Source: Lysobacterales bacterium
GTDB lineage: Bacteria; Pseudomonadota; Gammaproteobacteria; Xanthomonadales; SZUA-36
DNA length: 7,019 nucleotides
NCBI GenBank assembly: GCA_009692275.1
Contig: SHZL01000148.1
Span: forward strand, 1 to 7,019
Reading direction: 5' to 3'
The notes below the pieces were generated by a model, which did not search any database, was not told where the DNA came from, and saw nothing but the letters and a program-made list of their open reading frames with translations. How positions within the stretch are numbered: position 1 is the stretch's first letter; the number at the start of each line of letters is the position of its first letter. Made by a program: the position numbers and the translations under genes. This document shows, in pieces, positions 5,734-7,019 of the stretch.

Positions 5734-5770
5734 CGATGCGCTGAGCTGATCGCCGCACCAGTATACGCGC

Positions 5771-6451
5771 ATGAGCGAAACAGCCACACGCTATGTCCCT
5801 GAATCCCGCGCGGGCATGCTGAAAATCACCGAGATTTTTCATTCCTTGCAGGGTGAGGCGCGCCAGGCGGGCCTGCCTACCGCGTTCATCCGTCTTACCG
5901 GCTGCCCCTTGCGCTGCACGTATTGTGACAGCGAATACGCTTTTTATGGGGGTGAGTGGATGCATTTCGACGCCATCATGGAAACGGTCGGCAGCTTCAA
6001 CACGCCGTATGTGTGCGTCACCGGCGGTGAGCCCCTGGCGCAGAAGCGCTGCTCCGAACTGTTGGTGCGCCTGTGTGACGCGGGTTATTCCGTTTCCCTG
6101 GAAACCAGCGGGGCGGTCGACATTGGCCTTGCGGATGTTCGGGTCAGCCGGGTGATGGATCTCAAGACGCCCGGCTCAGGTGAGGCGCATCGCAACCTCT
6201 GGGCCAACCTGGACCAATTGACTCCTCACGACCAGATAAAATTTGTCATCTGCTCGCGCGAAGATTATGACTGGGCGAAACAGCACGTGCAGGAAGGCAA
6301 ACTTGCCGAGCGGTGCGAGGTGCTGTTTTCCCCCAGTTGGGGCAAGGTGGATGCCACGGCGCTTGCCGAATGGATATTGGCCGACCAGTTGCCTGTGCGC
6401 TACCAGTTGCAATTGCACAAACTGCTGTGGGGCGATGTTGCCGGGAAATGA
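5771..6451 (+). CDS. queE: 7-carboxy-7-deazaguanine synthase QueE (radical SAM)
   Basis: The 226-residue protein shows the radical SAM cluster motif CPLRCTYC (C45, C49, C52, CX3CX2C), then VTGGEP (83-88), ETSG (111-114), DLKTPGSGE (130-138) and a C-terminal QLHKLLWG, all typical of QueE. It converts 6-carboxy-tetrahydropterin to 7-carboxy-7-deazaguanine in the cytoplasm using S-adenosylmethionine and Mg2+, the ring-contraction step of the preQ0/queuosine route. ATG 5771 is used here, but the family's conserved part starts at KITEIFHSLQGE and ATG 5816 (residue 16, giving 211 residues) is just as possible; neither has a visible ribosome binding site. The last bases overlap queC by 4 (ATGA). Confidence 0.95.
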   Translation: MSETATRYVPESRAGMLKITEIFHSLQGEARQAGLPTAFIRLTGCPLRCTYCDSEYAFYGGEWMHFDAIMETVGSFNTPYVCVTGGEPLAQKRCSELLVRLCDAGYSVSLETSGAVDIGLADVRVSRVMDLKTPGSGEAHRNLWANLDQLTPHDQIKFVICSREDYDWAKQHVQEGKLAERCEVLFSPSWGKVDATALAEWILADQLPVRYQLQLHKLLWGDVAGK

Positions 6452-7019
6452 ACGCGCCTGCAGACACGAGCACCAAAACGGTTGCCAGCGGGGATGCAGT
6501 TGTCCTGTTGTCAGGCGGGCTCGACTCCGCCACCGCGCTGGCCATGGCGCAGCACGAGGGCTATCGCTGTTTTGCCCTTGCCGTTGATTACGGCCAGCGA
6601 CATCGTGCGGAACTGAAAGCGGCACTGGCAGTAAGTGCGGCGGCTGGCGTGGCTTTGAAAGTCGTGCAGGTCGATTTGCGCGCCATCGGTGGTTCAGCGC
6701 TCACTGCCGATATCGACGTTCCCACCGGTGGCAGTGAGGGCATCCCCCTGACCTATGTTCCGGCGCGCAATACCACCATGCTGTCCCTGGCGCTGGGCTA
6801 TGCCGAAGTACTCAATGCCAGTGACATCTTCATCGGGGTCAATGCCGTGGACTATTCCGGCTACCCGGATTGCCGCCCGGAATTTATTGCGGCCTACCAG
6901 GCCATGGCAAGACTGGCCACCAAGGCTGGCGTGGAAGGCGCAAAGGTCGTCATCCACACGCCCCTGATTCAGCTCAGCAAGGCAGAGATCATTTCCCAGG
7001 GCAGCGCACTGGGCGTGGA
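6448..7019 (+). CDS. queC: 7-cyano-7-deazaguanine synthase QueC, N-terminal part (3' truncated by window)
   Basis: The frame opens at ATG 6448 within an ATGA overlap with queE and stays open for 190 codons plus two bases to the window end, so about 40 residues of the usual total (231 in E. coli) are missing. The PP-loop ATP-binding motif LSGGLDSAT is at residues 21-29. Family stretches VDYGQRHRAEL (47-57), YVPARNTTMLSLALGYAE (103-120) and VNAVDYSGYPDCRPEF (131-146) follow. QueC uses ATP and ammonia to turn the carboxylate made by QueE into the nitrile preQ0. The C-terminal Cys cluster that binds zinc in this family lies beyond the window and cannot be checked. An N-terminal extension of about 15 residues precedes the PP-loop strand. 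No clear ribosome binding site is visible; coupling to queE is likely. Confidence 0.96.
   Translation, partial: MNAPADTSTKTVASGDAVVLLSGGLDSATALAMAQHEGYRCFALAVDYGQRHRAELKAALAVSAAAGVALKVVQVDLRAIGGSALTADIDVPTGGSEGIPLTYVPARNTTMLSLALGYAEVLNASDIFIGVNAVDYSGYPDCRPEFIAAYQAMARLATKAGVEGAKVVIHTPLIQLSKAEIISQGSALGV

Noticed and set aside
5291..5965. Minus-strand open frame of 224 codons opposite cpoB, the small ORF and queE
   Set aside because: It has no recognisable domain and runs antisense to conserved TPR and radical SAM coding sequence.

Overview
The window is a gammaproteobacterial chromosomal segment, moderately GC-rich by eye, with every gene on the + strand. In order it holds the 3' end of ruvB, then ybgC-tolQ-tolR-tolA-tolB-pal-cpoB (the complete Tol-Pal cluster), a very short ORF that looks like a lipoprotein, queE, and the 5' part of queC. 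From memory, ruvB upstream and queE-queC downstream of tol-pal is the Pseudomonas-type arrangement and differs from the E. coli one. The proteins do not point to a specific genus, so I place it only as a gammaproteobacterium of unknown genus.

Positions 1-210 are the end of the RuvB Holliday-junction motor. A 59-base gap without a recognisable promoter or terminator leads to ybgC (about 270-695). Genes are packed tightly from there: ybgC and tolQ overlap by 11 bases, tolQ-tolR are 6 apart, tolR-tolA are directly abutting, tolA-tolB are 4 apart, and pal-cpoB are 2 apart. The exception is a 70-base tolB-pal gap with two small hairpins and a strong ribosome binding site. TolQ and TolR form the proton-driven inner-membrane stator, TolA spans the periplasm, TolB and the lipoprotein Pal link to outer membrane and peptidoglycan, and CpoB is the periplasmic partner that links the system to cell-wall synthesis in division. 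YbgC is the acyl-CoA thioesterase that travels with the cluster.

Positions 5600-5770 are not empty. A 38-codon ORF with a good ribosome binding site and a lipoprotein-type signal peptide sits there, and its second half may be frameshifted. queE and queC follow with an ATGA overlap and encode two steps of the preQ0/queuosine pathway. queC runs off the window.

The gene content is a well-known locus and I see no undescribed multigene system in it. The most unusual signals are a near-textbook intrinsic-terminator shape (10-bp perfect stem plus T8) inside the first codons of cpoB, and the tiny lipoprotein ORF before queE.
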